Below, in pieces: positions 19,514-28,973 of a stretch of DNA of 64,000 bases (position 1 is the stretch's first letter; every line of letters starts with the position of its first letter). Origin of the DNA: Saprospiraceae bacterium (GTDB lineage Bacteria > Bacteroidota > Bacteroidia > Chitinophagales > Saprospiraceae); contig JADKAA010000029.1 of NCBI GenBank assembly GCA_016715465.1, forward strand, positions 1,054,001 through 1,118,000, given 5' to 3'. Below the pieces are notes generated by a model. The model searched no databases and was not told where the DNA came from. It was given only the letters and a program-made list of their open reading frames with translations. Both the position numbers and the translations under genes were made by a program.

Positions 19514-20275
19514 ATGGAGTTAGAATCTTTTTATATAGATGGACATTCATTTGTTCGCTTTGGCCTGGAGCACATTCAGGTCTTACTCTTTTGCGCCCTT
19601 TTTGGTTACTGGTTCATCTCCAGGGGAAGCAGTGTATGGGATGAAGGACAAAAAATAAAATATGCACTCAGGCTTAGTGCTGTGCTCATGTTTTTACAAC
19701 TCTTCAAACCGCTTATCCGATTGGTGATTGGCAACTACAGCCACCAGACCGACCTGCCCTTCCACCTTTGCAGCCTCATGCCTTTTGCCATGTTTTATAT
19801 CTATTCCAACGGAAGCCGGCGATGGTGGGCCATCTTTTTTTTCTGGATCATGGCGGGAACCTTCCAGGCCTTGTTTACCCCTTCGCTGACCGACAACCTG
19901 CCACATTATGAAGCCTTTCGATATTGGGGCGTGCATGCCGGAGTAGTTATCCTTGCACTATATGGATATTTTGCGATGAACTGGAGGTTAAAACCCATGG
20001 ATATTCTCTATTCCGGGTTGGCTATGAATGCCACCGCATTAATTATTTATCCCTATAACTGCCTCACAAACTCAAACTACTTCTACCTCAATGCCAAACC
20101 GCCGGGTACTACACTTTACACAGCGCTGCCTGAATGGCCATGGTATATTCTGTCACTTGAATTAGTCATCGTTATTTTGTTTTCGCTCATTTTCTTTTTA
20201 TTTCAATCCCTTCCCTATTTCAAAAAAGTGATTGTTGCCATGTTTAATCTGCCAGCCAGGCGGTCACAATCCTGA
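19514..20275 (+). CDS. TIGR02206 family integral membrane protein (YwaF-like)
   Basis: A seven-helix membrane protein of the TIGR02206/YwaF family, related to TMEM164; function unknown. Hydrophobic segments alternate with conserved polar motifs LEHIQVLLF, the LPFHLCSLMPF motif that defines the family, the HAGVVILALYGY helix and YPYNCLTNSNYFYL. I prefer the ATG at 19514 (MELESFYIDG); the longer frame starting at a TTG at 19490 runs into a TTTGCATGC that looks like the promoter. The C-terminus overlaps the end of the convergent DUF3089 gene by 12 bp. Confidence 0.85.
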   Translation: MELESFYIDGHSFVRFGLEHIQVLLFCALFGYWFISRGSSVWDEGQKIKYALRLSAVLMFLQLFKPLIRLVIGNYSHQTDLPFHLCSLMPFAMFYIYSNGSRRWWAIFFFWIMAGTFQALFTPSLTDNLPHYEAFRYWGVHAGVVILALYGYFAMNWRLKPMDILYSGLAMNATALIIYPYNCLTNSNYFYLNAKPPGTTLYTALPEWPWYILSLELVIVILFSLIFFLFQSLPYFKKVIVAMFNLPARRSQS

Positions 20276-21289
20276 TTTGCGGAAATACGCTGATTTTCGT
20301 TGTCTTGTATTCTGTCTTATACTGAAGTAATAAAAATTGATATCGGCAACGTGGTAGTTTTTGACCCATAAAAAAAAACTTCCCGGAAACTTAGGCTTCG
20401 TCGCCCATAGGATGTTTTTTGACACCTGAGCGTCAACTAAAGCAGGATATACATCATTGAAGTCCTTTAATATGGTACCTGGATTCTTTGTTTTGTCAAT
20501 GTAAACGGTATCAGTACGCCAGGAAAGTGGGTTGGTCACTACTACATCTCCCTCCTTTTTCTTAAAGGTATATTCCCTCTTGAAGGTGCGCCAGCTGGTA
20601 AAACAACCCGTCTCATTTTCATTGGCGCATGGTGGAATGGCTGTAAATGTACTCCTGGACACGGGCATGCCCACGAGGTAGGCGGCAACCAGCTGGCTAT
20701 ACAGCGGTTTACCATCAAAAAATTCCAGCATTAACCTGACTGCGTGGGTAGTGCCCTGACTATGCGAAGCAATGATGATGGGTTTGCCACGGTTGTAATT
20801 TTCCAAATAGTAGATAAAGGCCGCTCTTATATCGCGATATGCCCAGTCAAGTGCTTTCTTTGCAGAAGCAGTGTCACTGGTAAAATAAGTTTGGAGGTGT
20901 GCCTGACGATATCGGGGCGCATAAACAGGTCCAACTGAATTAAAGGCACTGGCCTGAAACAGGATGGTGCCTTCATCTGTTTTTTTATCCACTTTTATAT
21001 TGCCAAAACCGGCATTCCATTGGTCATTACCGCGCTGGTTGGTGTAGGATGTGGGGTGCAAAAAAAATACATCTACCTGAGGTAAATCTACCGGTGGAGG
21101 ATTTTTATCCGGGTGCCTGTCGGATGGGTCTTCCTTATCGGGATGTGCAGCCCAAAGTTTAAGGTCACCGTAGTCGGGAACCTGATACGTATGTGGCTCA
21201 TAACTTTTTCGCGGATAACTACTGGCACAGGAGCTAAGTAAAAAAGCGCCACAGGCTACCATCGACAAGTATAGGAATTTTGATTTCAT
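20264..21289 (-). CDS. DUF3089 lipoprotein, alpha/beta-hydrolase fold
   Basis: A lipoprotein (lipobox ending LLSSC, Cys21) with a DUF3089 domain, an alpha/beta-hydrolase-like family of unknown substrate. The likely nucleophile is the Ser in IIIASHSQGTTHAVRL, a GxSxG variant (ASHSQG). Other family marks are VDVFFLHPTSY near the N-terminus, APRYRQAHLQTYF, ALDWAYRDIRAAFIYYLENYNRG before the nucleophile, and the C-terminal NYHVADINFYYFSIR carrying a candidate catalytic His. Length 341 aa. Converges on the TIGR02206 gene; a strong hairpin separates it from hpf upstream, so it is probably transcribed separately. Confidence 0.86.
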   Translation of the reverse strand: MKSKFLYLSMVACGAFLLSSCASSYPRKSYEPHTYQVPDYGDLKLWAAHPDKEDPSDRHPDKNPPPVDLPQVDVFFLHPTSYTNQRGNDQWNAGFGNIKVDKKTDEGTILFQASAFNSVGPVYAPRYRQAHLQTYFTSDTASAKKALDWAYRDIRAAFIYYLENYNRGKPIIIASHSQGTTHAVRLMLEFFDGKPLYSQLVAAYLVGMPVSRSTFTAIPPCANENETGCFTSWRTFKREYTFKKKEGDVVVTNPLSWRTDTVYIDKTKNPGTILKDFNDVYPALVDAQVSKNILWATKPKFPGSFFLWVKNYHVADINFYYFSIRQNTRQRKSAYFRKSGL

Positions 21290-21363
21290 ATTTTGGGCAA
21301 TGGGTTTTCAGATCAAATGTACATCATTTTTTATTGGAGATTTCAACCATGGTACTAAATGAA

Positions 21364-21391
21364 AGAGGGGGAATTTTTATGTTCCCCCTCT
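21364..21391 (-). terminator. Strong hairpin downstream of hpf
   Basis: AGAGGGGGAA (21364-21373) pairs perfectly with TTCCCCCTCT (21382-21391) around an eight-base loop, nine bases past the hpf stop. On the minus strand the stem is followed by a T-rich CTTTCATTT. It probably ends the xerC-hpf transcript. Confidence 0.7.
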
Positions 21392-21399
21392 CATTTACC

Positions 21400-21702
21400 T
21401 TAACTTGCTTTTTTCAGTTTCTCCTTACTTCGTTTGAGTTGCCTGCTGATGATTTCCTGCGCCGTATCCAGTGAAGCTTCGAAAGACTTATCGGTGGCTG
21501 ATGCAAAGATTACCCTTCCTGGCAATTTGGCTTCCAGTTCGACAACCTTATCCCTTACCTGACCGGAATTCTCCAGTTTCAGGAAGACTTCAACGCCTAA
21601 TAATTTATCATAAAATTTAACCAGTTTACTCAGTTTCTCAGAAATGTGATCCTTGAGTTTTCCATCTGCAGTAAAGTGGACAGCATTGATATTAACTTTC
21701 AT
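21400..21702 (-). CDS. hpf: Ribosome hibernation-promoting factor, short form (HPF/YfiA family)
   Basis: Binds the 30S decoding region in stationary phase and blocks translation. The 100-residue protein has the beta-alpha-beta-beta-beta-alpha layout of the S30AE domain: MKVNINAVHFTADGKLKDHISEKLSKLVKFYDKLL in pieces, then VEVFLKLEN, KVVELEAKLPGRVIFASATDKSFEASLDTAQEIISRQLKR as the last strand-helix. It lacks the C-terminal dimerisation domain of long HPF, so it is the short form that typically works with RMF-like factors or alone. It lies just downstream of xerC on the same strand (103-bp gap), an order common in Bacteroidota. Confidence 0.92.
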   Translation of the reverse strand: MKVNINAVHFTADGKLKDHISEKLSKLVKFYDKLLGVEVFLKLENSGQVRDKVVELEAKLPGRVIFASATDKSFEASLDTAQEIISRQLKRSKEKLKKAS

Positions 21703-21805
21703 ACAAAAATGATTTTAATATGTGAATAAATATGTGATTCAATATACTGTGGTTTTCTTAAAAAATCAAGTTGTTTTTTCTCATCGATAGGTATGATATT
21801 CAAAT

Positions 21806-22696
21806 TCAGGCCTTTGGATGGAATTTTTGATAAATTTCTTTCAGTCTTTCGATGGAATTGTGGGTGTAAACCTGGGTTGCGCTGAGGTTTGCATGGCCCA
21901 AAAGTTCTTTGATGGCATTGATGTCTGCCCCATGGTTTAGCAAATGGGTGGCAAAGCTGTGTCTCAATACGTGCGGACTTTTCTTTTCAGCGCTCTGCGC
22001 CAGTTTAAGATAGCGGTTGACAATGCCATAGACAGTGCGGGGGTCCATCTTACCGGCCTTACCGGAAAGTAAAAGGTAACTTCCTTCCACGGACTTTTCC
22101 TGAAAATGCGCATTTCGCACTTCGATAAATTCGCGGAGTACCTGCATACTCTCGGGAGGTGTGGGTATGATGCGTTCCTTTTTGCCTTTTCCAATGACCC
22201 GTATATCGCGTCGACTGAAGTTGATGTCTTCAATGCGCATGTTGATCAGTTCAGACCTACGCATGCCAGTAGTATAAAGCAAAAACAGTATGATGGCATC
22301 CCGCCGTTGTTCGTATTCACCGACTTTAGGGTCTATGCTGTTCATGATCATTGGAATCTCTTCCTCGGATACAAATGAGGGAAGGCGTTTGCCCGATTTT
22401 GGAGCCACTACTTTTTTCATCGGATTTTTAATCAAGGCACCGTTTCTCAAGGCGTACTTATAGAAACTGTTTAACGCTGAAAGTTTGCGGTTAATGGATC
22501 TTGAAGTGATTCCTTCTTTACTCAACGACACCACCCAGGATCGAATCATGAGATGGTTGGCCGCATTGAGGTCTGACAGCTCATACTGTTGCTCCAGGTA
22601 AGCCACAAACTGACTTAAGTCCTGGCCGTAGGATAACACCGTATGGGCTGAATATTTTTTAACCTTTTCAAGATGTTCTGTGAATGCCCCTATCAT
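21806..22696 (-). CDS. xerC: Tyrosine recombinase XerC/XerD-type
   Basis: Site-specific recombinase that resolves chromosome dimers at dif with its partner XerD. The N-terminal SAM-like core-binding domain covers residues about 1-85 and the catalytic domain the rest. The catalytic set is visible: Arg in TTGMRRSELINM, Lys in GKGKKERIIP, HVLRHSFATHLL (His-x-x-Arg), GHANLSATQVYTH (His and the Tyr nucleophile). At 296 aa it has the normal Xer length. The neighbouring hpf is typical for the chromosomal XerC of this phylum, which argues against a mobile integrase. Distinguishing XerC from XerD would need a tree. Confidence 0.92.
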   Translation of the reverse strand: MIGAFTEHLEKVKKYSAHTVLSYGQDLSQFVAYLEQQYELSDLNAANHLMIRSWVVSLSKEGITSRSINRKLSALNSFYKYALRNGALIKNPMKKVVAPKSGKRLPSFVSEEEIPMIMNSIDPKVGEYEQRRDAIILFLLYTTGMRRSELINMRIEDINFSRRDIRVIGKGKKERIIPTPPESMQVLREFIEVRNAHFQEKSVEGSYLLLSGKAGKMDPRTVYGIVNRYLKLAQSAEKKSPHVLRHSFATHLLNHGADINAIKELLGHANLSATQVYTHNSIERLKEIYQKFHPKA

Positions 22697-23064
22697 CTTA
22701 CAAATATATTATAATTTTATTTAATATGTTTTAATATTCCTGTAAATTAACTTTTATGGTTTTTAATAATCCTTTTAGCGATCCACTATGCAGACTTTAA
22801 TCAAAATTTTGTTCTATATATCTGACTTACAATATCTTAAACTATAATTTCAAAATAACTGGCCACAATTGCAAAATGTTGGTTTTCTAATAAATGTTTT
22901 GAGATCCGTTTACACGAAATAAAATATGCTTACTGCCATATGGGTATAAGATTTACCAAATTATTTATCAGATATTTTTTTCGAATAAATTTTTGTTTCA
23001 GGATCCTGGATTCAGATTGGGACCTTCTGTTTAACAATTTTGCGAAATGGCCTATCTTTAACCA
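22697..23064. other. AT-rich divergent intergenic region xerC/ABC ATPase
   Basis: 368 bases between divergent genes, strongly AT-rich. It must hold both promoters, but I see only partial -7 matches (for instance TATCTTTA just before the ATG at 23065). No RNA gene or repeat was noticed. Confidence 0.5.
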
Positions 23065-24525
23065 ATGGAAAGTAACCAAGATTTGCTGGTAATCCGCCAT
23101 TTCAACCTTAGCAGACAAGTTGAAGGTAAAGAGGTAACCTTGTTACAAGACATTAACCTTCGGCTTCCAAAGGGAAAAATAACCACGCTGACGGGTTGTT
23201 CCGGTTGTGGTAAAACCCTGCTCTCCAGGTCGATCATCGGTTTGGCCAGGGTACAGGGAGGCAGCACGTCTGGAGATATCGAATGGTCAGGCGAACCTGG
23301 CCCTACCCTGTTGACCAGGCTTACAGCAAATATTTGGCAGACCTGGAGAGGAAAACGAATTGGCATGATCTTTCAGGATCCGCTTTCTTCATTTGATCCG
23401 GTCATGACCTGTGGTGAACAGCTTTCAGAAGCCGTGCGCGCCCATAAACGGGTTGGTCGTACCGAAACAAAAAAAATTGTACTTAATTTTTTGGCGGACC
23501 TTCACCTGGAAGATGCCGAAAGGATGTACCATTCCTACCCCCATCAGCTTTCTGGAGGCCAGTTGCAGCGGTTGTCGATCGCTGCGGCCATGATTCACCG
23601 CCCTGCCCTGCTCATTGCGGATGAGGCAACCTCAGCCCTTGACCCTAAAAATGAGCGGGATATCATAAATCTGGTGCACCGATTTCAGGATAACTATGGA
23701 ACAACGGTGTTATGGATCAGTCACGACCTGGAAACAGCTGCTCCCATTTCCGATCAAATCATCGTCATGGAGGCAGGGCGTATTGTAGAAAATAATAATC
23801 CCGAATCCATCCTGAAAAGTCCCCAACATCCGACTACCCGTGCACTTATCACTTCGAAATACATAAGAGTCCAAACAAATAACCATAAAAAAAATACCAT
23901 CCTGCTGACCTTGTCTTCCATTTCAAAACGTCACCGCAAACACGCTGTTTTGGAAAACCTGGACCTGCATATCCACCATGGAGAGCGCCTCGCTTTGGTG
24001 GGACCAAGTGGCAGTGGAAAATCCACACTGGCGCGATTGATTACCGGACAAGACCAGGCAGATCTCGGCTTATTGCAATGGACAAATGAAAAAAATGAGC
24101 CCTTATCATCAGGGCCAAAGCGGGTGCAGATGATCTTTCAGCACCCGGCGGCGTCTCTGAATCCCAAACGCACCATCAGACAAAGTTTAAAAGAACCCTT
24201 TGACATCCACCATCTGGATTTCTCTCCCGAAAAGTTGGACAAAATACTCCGCGACGTAGGTCTGCATTCCGACATTCTCGACCGCTATCCATCCCAATTG
24301 TCGGGTGGCCAGTTACAGCGGGTCTCACTGGCCAGAAGTCTGGTGTTGTTGCCGGACCTGCTCATCCTCGACGAGGCGGTGTCCGCATTGGACAAGGTCA
24401 CCCAAAAACAGATCATGGACTTGCTGGATCAGGTTCACGAAACTTATGGTATGGCCTTCTTGTTCATTACCCACGACGAGGCACTGGCAGAAGCATTTGC
24501 AGATAGGGTAATTACATTTTCATAA
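23065..24525 (+). CDS. ABC transporter ATP-binding protein with two ATPase domains (oligopeptide/nickel type)
   Basis: Two fused nucleotide-binding domains of the Opp/Dpp/Nik class. First domain: Walker A GCSGCGKT (about residue 46), signature LSGGQLQRLS, Walker B LLIADEATSALD. Second domain: Walker A GPSGSGKST (about 313), signature LSGGQLQRVS, Walker B LLILDEAVSALD. Such fusions (DppD-DppF or YejF type) energise import of peptides, nickel or other small solutes. No permease or substrate-binding gene is adjacent, so the partner subunits must be elsewhere. The protein ends abruptly after the second H-loop region (FITHDEALAEAFADRVITFS), lacking the oligopeptide-binding C-terminal extension in the second half. 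Confidence 0.9.
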   Translation: MESNQDLLVIRHFNLSRQVEGKEVTLLQDINLRLPKGKITTLTGCSGCGKTLLSRSIIGLARVQGGSTSGDIEWSGEPGPTLLTRLTANIWQTWRGKRIGMIFQDPLSSFDPVMTCGEQLSEAVRAHKRVGRTETKKIVLNFLADLHLEDAERMYHSYPHQLSGGQLQRLSIAAAMIHRPALLIADEATSALDPKNERDIINLVHRFQDNYGTTVLWISHDLETAAPISDQIIVMEAGRIVENNNPESILKSPQHPTTRALITSKYIRVQTNNHKKNTILLTLSSISKRHRKHAVLENLDLHIHHGERLALVGPSGSGKSTLARLITGQDQADLGLLQWTNEKNEPLSSGPKRVQMIFQHPAASLNPKRTIRQSLKEPFDIHHLDFSPEKLDKILRDVGLHSDILDRYPSQLSGGQLQRVSLARSLVLLPDLLILDEAVSALDKVTQKQIMDLLDQVHETYGMAFLFITHDEALAEAFADRVITFS

Positions 24526-24676
24526 ATTAAATATCCCTCACCATTCATAAAAAAGTAAACCGGTTGCTCAGTATGGGTTGGGGTAAGCCATGGTTTCTCT
24601 TCACACTTGTATATGATCATGCTTAGATGTACCTTAGGCTTGTCAAGCTGTTGAATCACCAAAGCACTAAAAGCAT

Positions 24677-25783
24677 ATGAGCCTGAATTTTACTTATAAA
24701 TATTTTTTGCTCATCCCGGCAACAATGCTCCTATGGAGTTGCAATACCGGATTAGGACCTGCCAATTTTACCAACGGATTTAAGCCTGCAGAGAATCCGG
24801 TGTTGAAAGCCGATTCTGCTTTTACTTTCTATTGTCCGGTGAAAAAGGAGGCCATAAAGTGGCAACGGGCCGATGTATTTAATCCCGCGGCCATTGTGCG
24901 AAACGACACGTTGTTTTTGTTGTATCGCTGCGAAGACAATCCTAAAGCCATTCTGGGTGGTCGTACCTCGAGAATTGGCCTGGCCTCAAGCACAGATGGT
25001 TTGCATTTTACCAAATACCCTAAGCCGGTGCTTTATCCCGATGTGGATGACTTCAGTATATATGACCAGCCCGGTGGCTGCGAAGACCCAAGAATAGTAA
25101 AGACGCCGGAAGGGAAATACATCATGGCTTATACCTCCTGGAATTTGAAAACAGCCCGGCTTTCGATGGCAGAATCAGACGACCTCATCCACTGGGTAAA
25201 AAAAGGACCGGCCTTCGAAGACGCTTATCATGGCAGGTTCCACAACACCTGGTCGAAATCAGGGTCGATCATCACTGAAATGAAAAATGGCGTTCAAACG
25301 GCCATTAAGATCCAGGACAAATATTGGATGTACTGGGGTGAGGATTTTGTCAACCTGGCGTGGTCAACCAACTTGTACGACTGGGTTCCGACGCTGAACG
25401 AAAGTGGAGAACTAATGGTCCTCATCCGCACGAGAAAAAACAAATTTGACAGCCGGCTAACCGAGTGCGGGCCACCCGCCCTTTTGACCAAAGACGGCAT
25501 TGTGTTGTTGTACAATGGCAAAAATGCCGAAGATGAAAATGCTGATCCTAGCCTACCCAAAAACACCTATACCGTAGGAAGGGTTATCTTTGATGCCAAA
25601 GATCCAACCAGGGTAATATCCAGAAGCGACACCTACCTCATCAAACCTACACTACCCCATGAGATTACCGGACAATATGCCGCAGGTACCGTATTTGGGG
25701 AAGGTTTGGTGTACTACAAGTCCAAATGGTGGCTGTATTACGGCACGGCAGATTCATTTGTGGGCGTGGCGGTATTGAAGTGA
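24677..25783 (+). CDS. Glycoside hydrolase family 130 lipoprotein
   Basis: A GH130 enzyme, a five-bladed beta-propeller family that includes beta-mannoside phosphorylases and beta-1,2-mannosidases. A signal peptide with lipobox LLWSC (Cys22) places it outside the cytoplasm. Family motifs: FNPAAIVRNDTLFLLYR, SRIGLASSTDGLHF, GGCEDPRIV (with the conserved Asp), and GPPALLTKDGIVLLYNG. Export argues for the hydrolytic branch, because phosphorylases need cytoplasmic phosphate and usually lack signals; that is inference. Length 368 aa is normal. It is not part of a SusC/SusD locus, and no sugar transporter lies nearby apart from the orphan ABC ATPase upstream. Confidence 0.88.
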   Translation: MSLNFTYKYFLLIPATMLLWSCNTGLGPANFTNGFKPAENPVLKADSAFTFYCPVKKEAIKWQRADVFNPAAIVRNDTLFLLYRCEDNPKAILGGRTSRIGLASSTDGLHFTKYPKPVLYPDVDDFSIYDQPGGCEDPRIVKTPEGKYIMAYTSWNLKTARLSMAESDDLIHWVKKGPAFEDAYHGRFHNTWSKSGSIITEMKNGVQTAIKIQDKYWMYWGEDFVNLAWSTNLYDWVPTLNESGELMVLIRTRKNKFDSRLTECGPPALLTKDGIVLLYNGKNAEDENADPSLPKNTYTVGRVIFDAKDPTRVISRSDTYLIKPTLPHEITGQYAAGTVFGEGLVYYKSKWWLYYGTADSFVGVAVLK

Positions 25784-25814
25784 TGTTATATCATCAGAAT
25801 TTATTGCATACCTT

Positions 25815-25876
25815 GAGAACTTTGTGGTTATACTTTTCACCACTAGGCGCACAAAGTTTTCACTAAGGGCACAAGG
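25815..25876. repeat. CACAAAG-type degenerate repeat, copy 1
   Basis: CACAAAG at 25850, CACTAAG at 25861 and CACAAGG at 25870 recur at 9-11 base spacing, preceded by the inverted form CTTTGTGG at 25820. Member of a dispersed intergenic family also at 28964, 33112, 34581 and 34678. Confidence 0.65.
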
Positions 25877-25916
25877 AAATGGGAGGGAGTATATCTATTG
25901 ATACCTTCTTTACGGT

Positions 25917-27306
25917 TTATTTATTTCTTTGCACAAGGAGCGAGTCCACCCAGGCATCCATTTGTTTTACCGAATTGGGGCGCAGTAAAATTTCTCTTTT
26001 ATCGTCTAACAAAAACATGGTCGGCGTCGCAAAGACATAATAATCCCTGACGATGTTTCCCTTCCATTTTTGATAATCACAGGTAGAGATGAAGGGGAAA
26101 TCCTTAACAAATGTTTGAAACAATTTTTTGTCCTCGTCCAGGGAAACATATACTACTTCAACACCTTGTGCTTTCCATTTTACATATAGTTTTGCAACTT
26201 CCGGAAGTTCTTCTTTACATTTCGGACACCAGCTTGCTCCAAAGACTGCTACCGTATAATTGCTCTTTATATCAGATAGTTTTTTAGGTAAATCCGAAGT
26301 ATATCCTGGTGCAACAAAGTCCCCGCTAAAAACTATATCTTGAGCAATATTCCCTTTTTCATGGCCCGGTAGCTTTCCAGTTGCCTGGCCAGATTGTTGT
26401 CAATGGTACAACTCGTCTCATTGAGTACTTTCAGTGCAAGATATTCCGAAGCTTGAAAAAGGCTATGTTGCTCCAGTACATTGAATAGGTAATCTGTCAC
26501 CTCATTGAACTTTTTGTCATCTTTGACCAGGTGTACCATCATGGCATCGATGGAGACCTTCATTTCTATAAAAACAGAATCCAAAGGTCGACTACTGTTT
26601 TCGATCAACCAAAAATGACTCTCGATGGCATCTTTGAACAATCCACTTTTATACAATCGGGGGTCGGTGTAATCCATGGCTCTGAAAGCCGCAAAGGTGG
26701 CAGGGATTTCATCCGGACGGTATTGGGCAATCATCGAAACGGAGCTTACCAGTTTACGGGTAGGCAAAAACCAACTGACGTAACTGTCTTTGGGGAGCTT
26801 CGCTAAAAAAGCGGCGTCTTCGTTTTTAATACGTTGTTTTTCTGATTGAATTGCTTTAAAAGGGGTTTGTTGTTTTGAAAACATAGTATCGAGCGTGTAC
26901 ATCTTTTCCAGATAGAGCCAGGCACTGAGTGCTTGTTCACGTTTAGGATGTTCTTTGGCATATTTCTCAAACCATAGGTTTTCCTGTCCATTGGTGACCC
27001 GGATGGATTCGGTGTAGCTCAATGCCTCTCCCACCAATGTTACATCTTCTCCACTTAGGATTACAAAAAGGGGTTTATTGTCAACAGATTTGAGATAACC
27101 CATGCCATAATCTGTATTGGTGTAAGGTAATGCAAAATGGCCCAGGCTATCACATTTTGCTTCGGATATCGGATAGGTTTTTAGACCATTAAAGCCTTCG
27201 AGTTTGATGGATTGGTTGGCTAAAAGAGAAAGATTTCCAGAAATGGTCTGGGCATTTGCCTCTACCAATAAAAATATCCACACAAAAAGAATGCTATTTT
27301 TATCAT
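25917..27306 (-). pseudogene. TlpA/thioredoxin-like exported protein, two frameshifts
   Basis: A periplasmic thiol-disulfide protein split into three reading frames. Reading from the right, ATG at 27306 plus one extra A in the A5 run gives MIKNSILFVWIFLLVEANAQ, a clean signal peptide joined to a 316-residue N-terminal domain of the DUF4369/DUF5106 style. Near 26355-26359 one more base in an A5 run (T5 on the plus strand) turns the stop after AMKKGILLKI into AMKKGNIAQDIVFSGDFV, leading straight into a thioredoxin fold with the redox motif ASWCPKCKEEL, then VEVVYVSLDEDKK and the cis-Pro strand FATPTMFLLDD. The CxxC and cis-Pro are intact, so the protein is probably functional in the cell and the shifts are assembly errors. 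Confidence 0.82.
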
Positions 27307-27346
27307 TTCTACATTTTATAATTTATGAATCAATTACATTACAAAT

Positions 27347-28612
27347 CTAATAACCCAATGATGCCAATGAAATGACATTGACTCCATCGCTGCGGGTATA
27401 ACTCATCCCCGTTCCTGTGATTACATTTAATGATTTTAGATTGCCGGTACTTCTCTCATCTAACAAGGAAGCAAACTTTAATAAATTTTTTGCAGCATCA
27501 TCAATCTGGCCAATGCCTAATTTTATTTCAAAGGCACACCATTCACCGGTATATCTTTGTACGATAGCATCTACTTCCAAACCACTGGAGTCATTATAAT
27601 GATATACTTTTGCGTCATTCGCCTGGGCATACACCCGAAGCTCATGGATAGTTAGTGATTCAAATAAAAATCCTGTAAATTTGAGGTCGTTGAGTAAGGT
27701 TTCTTTTCCGGCACCCAGAGCAGCCACAGCCAATGAGACATCCGAAAAATGTCGTTTAGCTGATTTTCTCAATGAAGAAGATGAGCGTATATGTGTATTC
27801 CATGCTGGTTGGTCTTCTATGATCATCAGTCGCTGAAGTGCATCCAAGTAGTCATAAATGGTAGGTCGAGAAATATCACTAAATTCTCTCTCCCTAATAT
27901 CAGATTCTAATGCTGTAATATCTACCGTAGTGGCAGTATTTCTGGCCAATGAACGCAATAGGTTTCTAACTTTTTCCGGTTTTCTTTTTACATCTGAAAC
28001 CCTGCTCATATCTACCTCTGCCACTAAATCAATGTAGGCTCGATTGATCTCCATCGCTTTCGCTGTGCTATTATTCACCAGCGATGGGAAACCACCCTTG
28101 AGGATACGTTCGACTATAAGCTCCAAATCCGTAGGTTGATCCGTGATGGTTATTGCTTTCGACTCCAATAGATGGCCTAAACGCACACCACCTGTTGAAT
28201 ATCCCAATTCTTGCCAACTCATGGTACGCATATCCAAAATAGTGAACCTACCGGCTCCTGAATGCAGTTTTATACTTTCTTCGGGATTTGCCGATCCGGT
28301 AAGAATAAATTGTGCGGGTTGATTTCTTTGATCTACCTCGTGTCGGACATAATTCCAGATTTTTGGGTACTCTTGCCACTCATCGATCAATCTTGGTGTA
28401 GCGCCTGCCAATAACCTCTGCGGTGCAGTATCCATAAGCAACGGTACTTGTTCGTCCTGGTCAAATGCGATCATGCTTGACGCAAATTGTTGGGCAGACA
28501 TGGTTTTGCCACACGCCTTCATGCCTCTGATCAACAAAACTCCGGATGCTTCTAGCTTTCTTTGCAGCTCTATGTCTGAAATGCGATGTATGTATGATTG
28601 CTTGTTTTGCAA
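27347..28612 (-). CDS. AAA-family ATPase with C-terminal DUF4143 domain
   Basis: A stand-alone ATPase of the AAA_14/DUF4143 type, widespread and of unknown biological role. Walker A is GMKACGKTMSAQ (about residues 30-41), Walker B-like PRLIDEWQEYP, sensor FILTGSANP. A winged-helix region (ISRPTIYDYLDALQRLMIIEDQ, about 240-260) links to the DUF4143 nuclease-like C-terminus with GLEVDAIVQRYTGEWCAFEIKLG, which retains the D...ExK pattern of PD-(D/E)xK folds. The start is a TTG at 28612; no in-frame ATG precedes the Walker A. Repeated ATTTTACA motifs lie upstream. A second ATPase of the same class is encoded at 31.8 kb on the opposite strand. Confidence 0.88.
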   Translation of the reverse strand: MQNKQSYIHRISDIELQRKLEASGVLLIRGMKACGKTMSAQQFASSMIAFDQDEQVPLLMDTAPQRLLAGATPRLIDEWQEYPKIWNYVRHEVDQRNQPAQFILTGSANPEESIKLHSGAGRFTILDMRTMSWQELGYSTGGVRLGHLLESKAITITDQPTDLELIVERILKGGFPSLVNNSTAKAMEINRAYIDLVAEVDMSRVSDVKRKPEKVRNLLRSLARNTATTVDITALESDIREREFSDISRPTIYDYLDALQRLMIIEDQPAWNTHIRSSSSLRKSAKRHFSDVSLAVAALGAGKETLLNDLKFTGFLFESLTIHELRVYAQANDAKVYHYNDSSGLEVDAIVQRYTGEWCAFEIKLGIGQIDDAAKNLLKFASLLDERSTGNLKSLNVITGTGMSYTRSDGVNVISLASLGY

Positions 28613-28781
28613 AATATGGGTAATAATAAAATTTATCCAAAAGTAAGTATTATTTTACAAATTACAGAAACTTTATTTTACATAATATAATTATTTTACT
28701 TTACATATTATAGGTATTTTATTTTACATATTTTAAGATAAAGGGTTGTAAATGGACTTTTCTGCTTTCCACTAAAGGGCC

Positions 28782-28973
28782 TGTAAGCTCCCCCAAAAAT
28801 AGTACGGTTTAAAAATAGACAAAAATGTTTAATTTTGAAAACGTATTAGAAACATGAAAACAACAAAATTTAGCCCAACCCAGATTGCCGGAATTCTCAA
28901 GGAGTTTGAAACTGGCAAGCCATTAGATGCTATTATTAGGGAAAATGCAATATTTTGCCCCCCATCCTTGTGA
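28782..28973 (+). mobile_element. IS3-family remnant (left end plus start of orfA)
   Basis: TGTAAGCTCCCCCAAAAAT at 28782 looks like an IS3 left end. An ATG at 28854 opens MKTTKFSPTQIAGILKEFE and continues TGKPLDAIIRENA, the helix-turn-helix start of IS3/IS911-type OrfA. After about 32 codons homology ends and the frame reads into CACAAAG-repeat sequence, stopping at 28973. The right end and orfB are absent, so this is a dead fragment. Confidence 0.72.
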
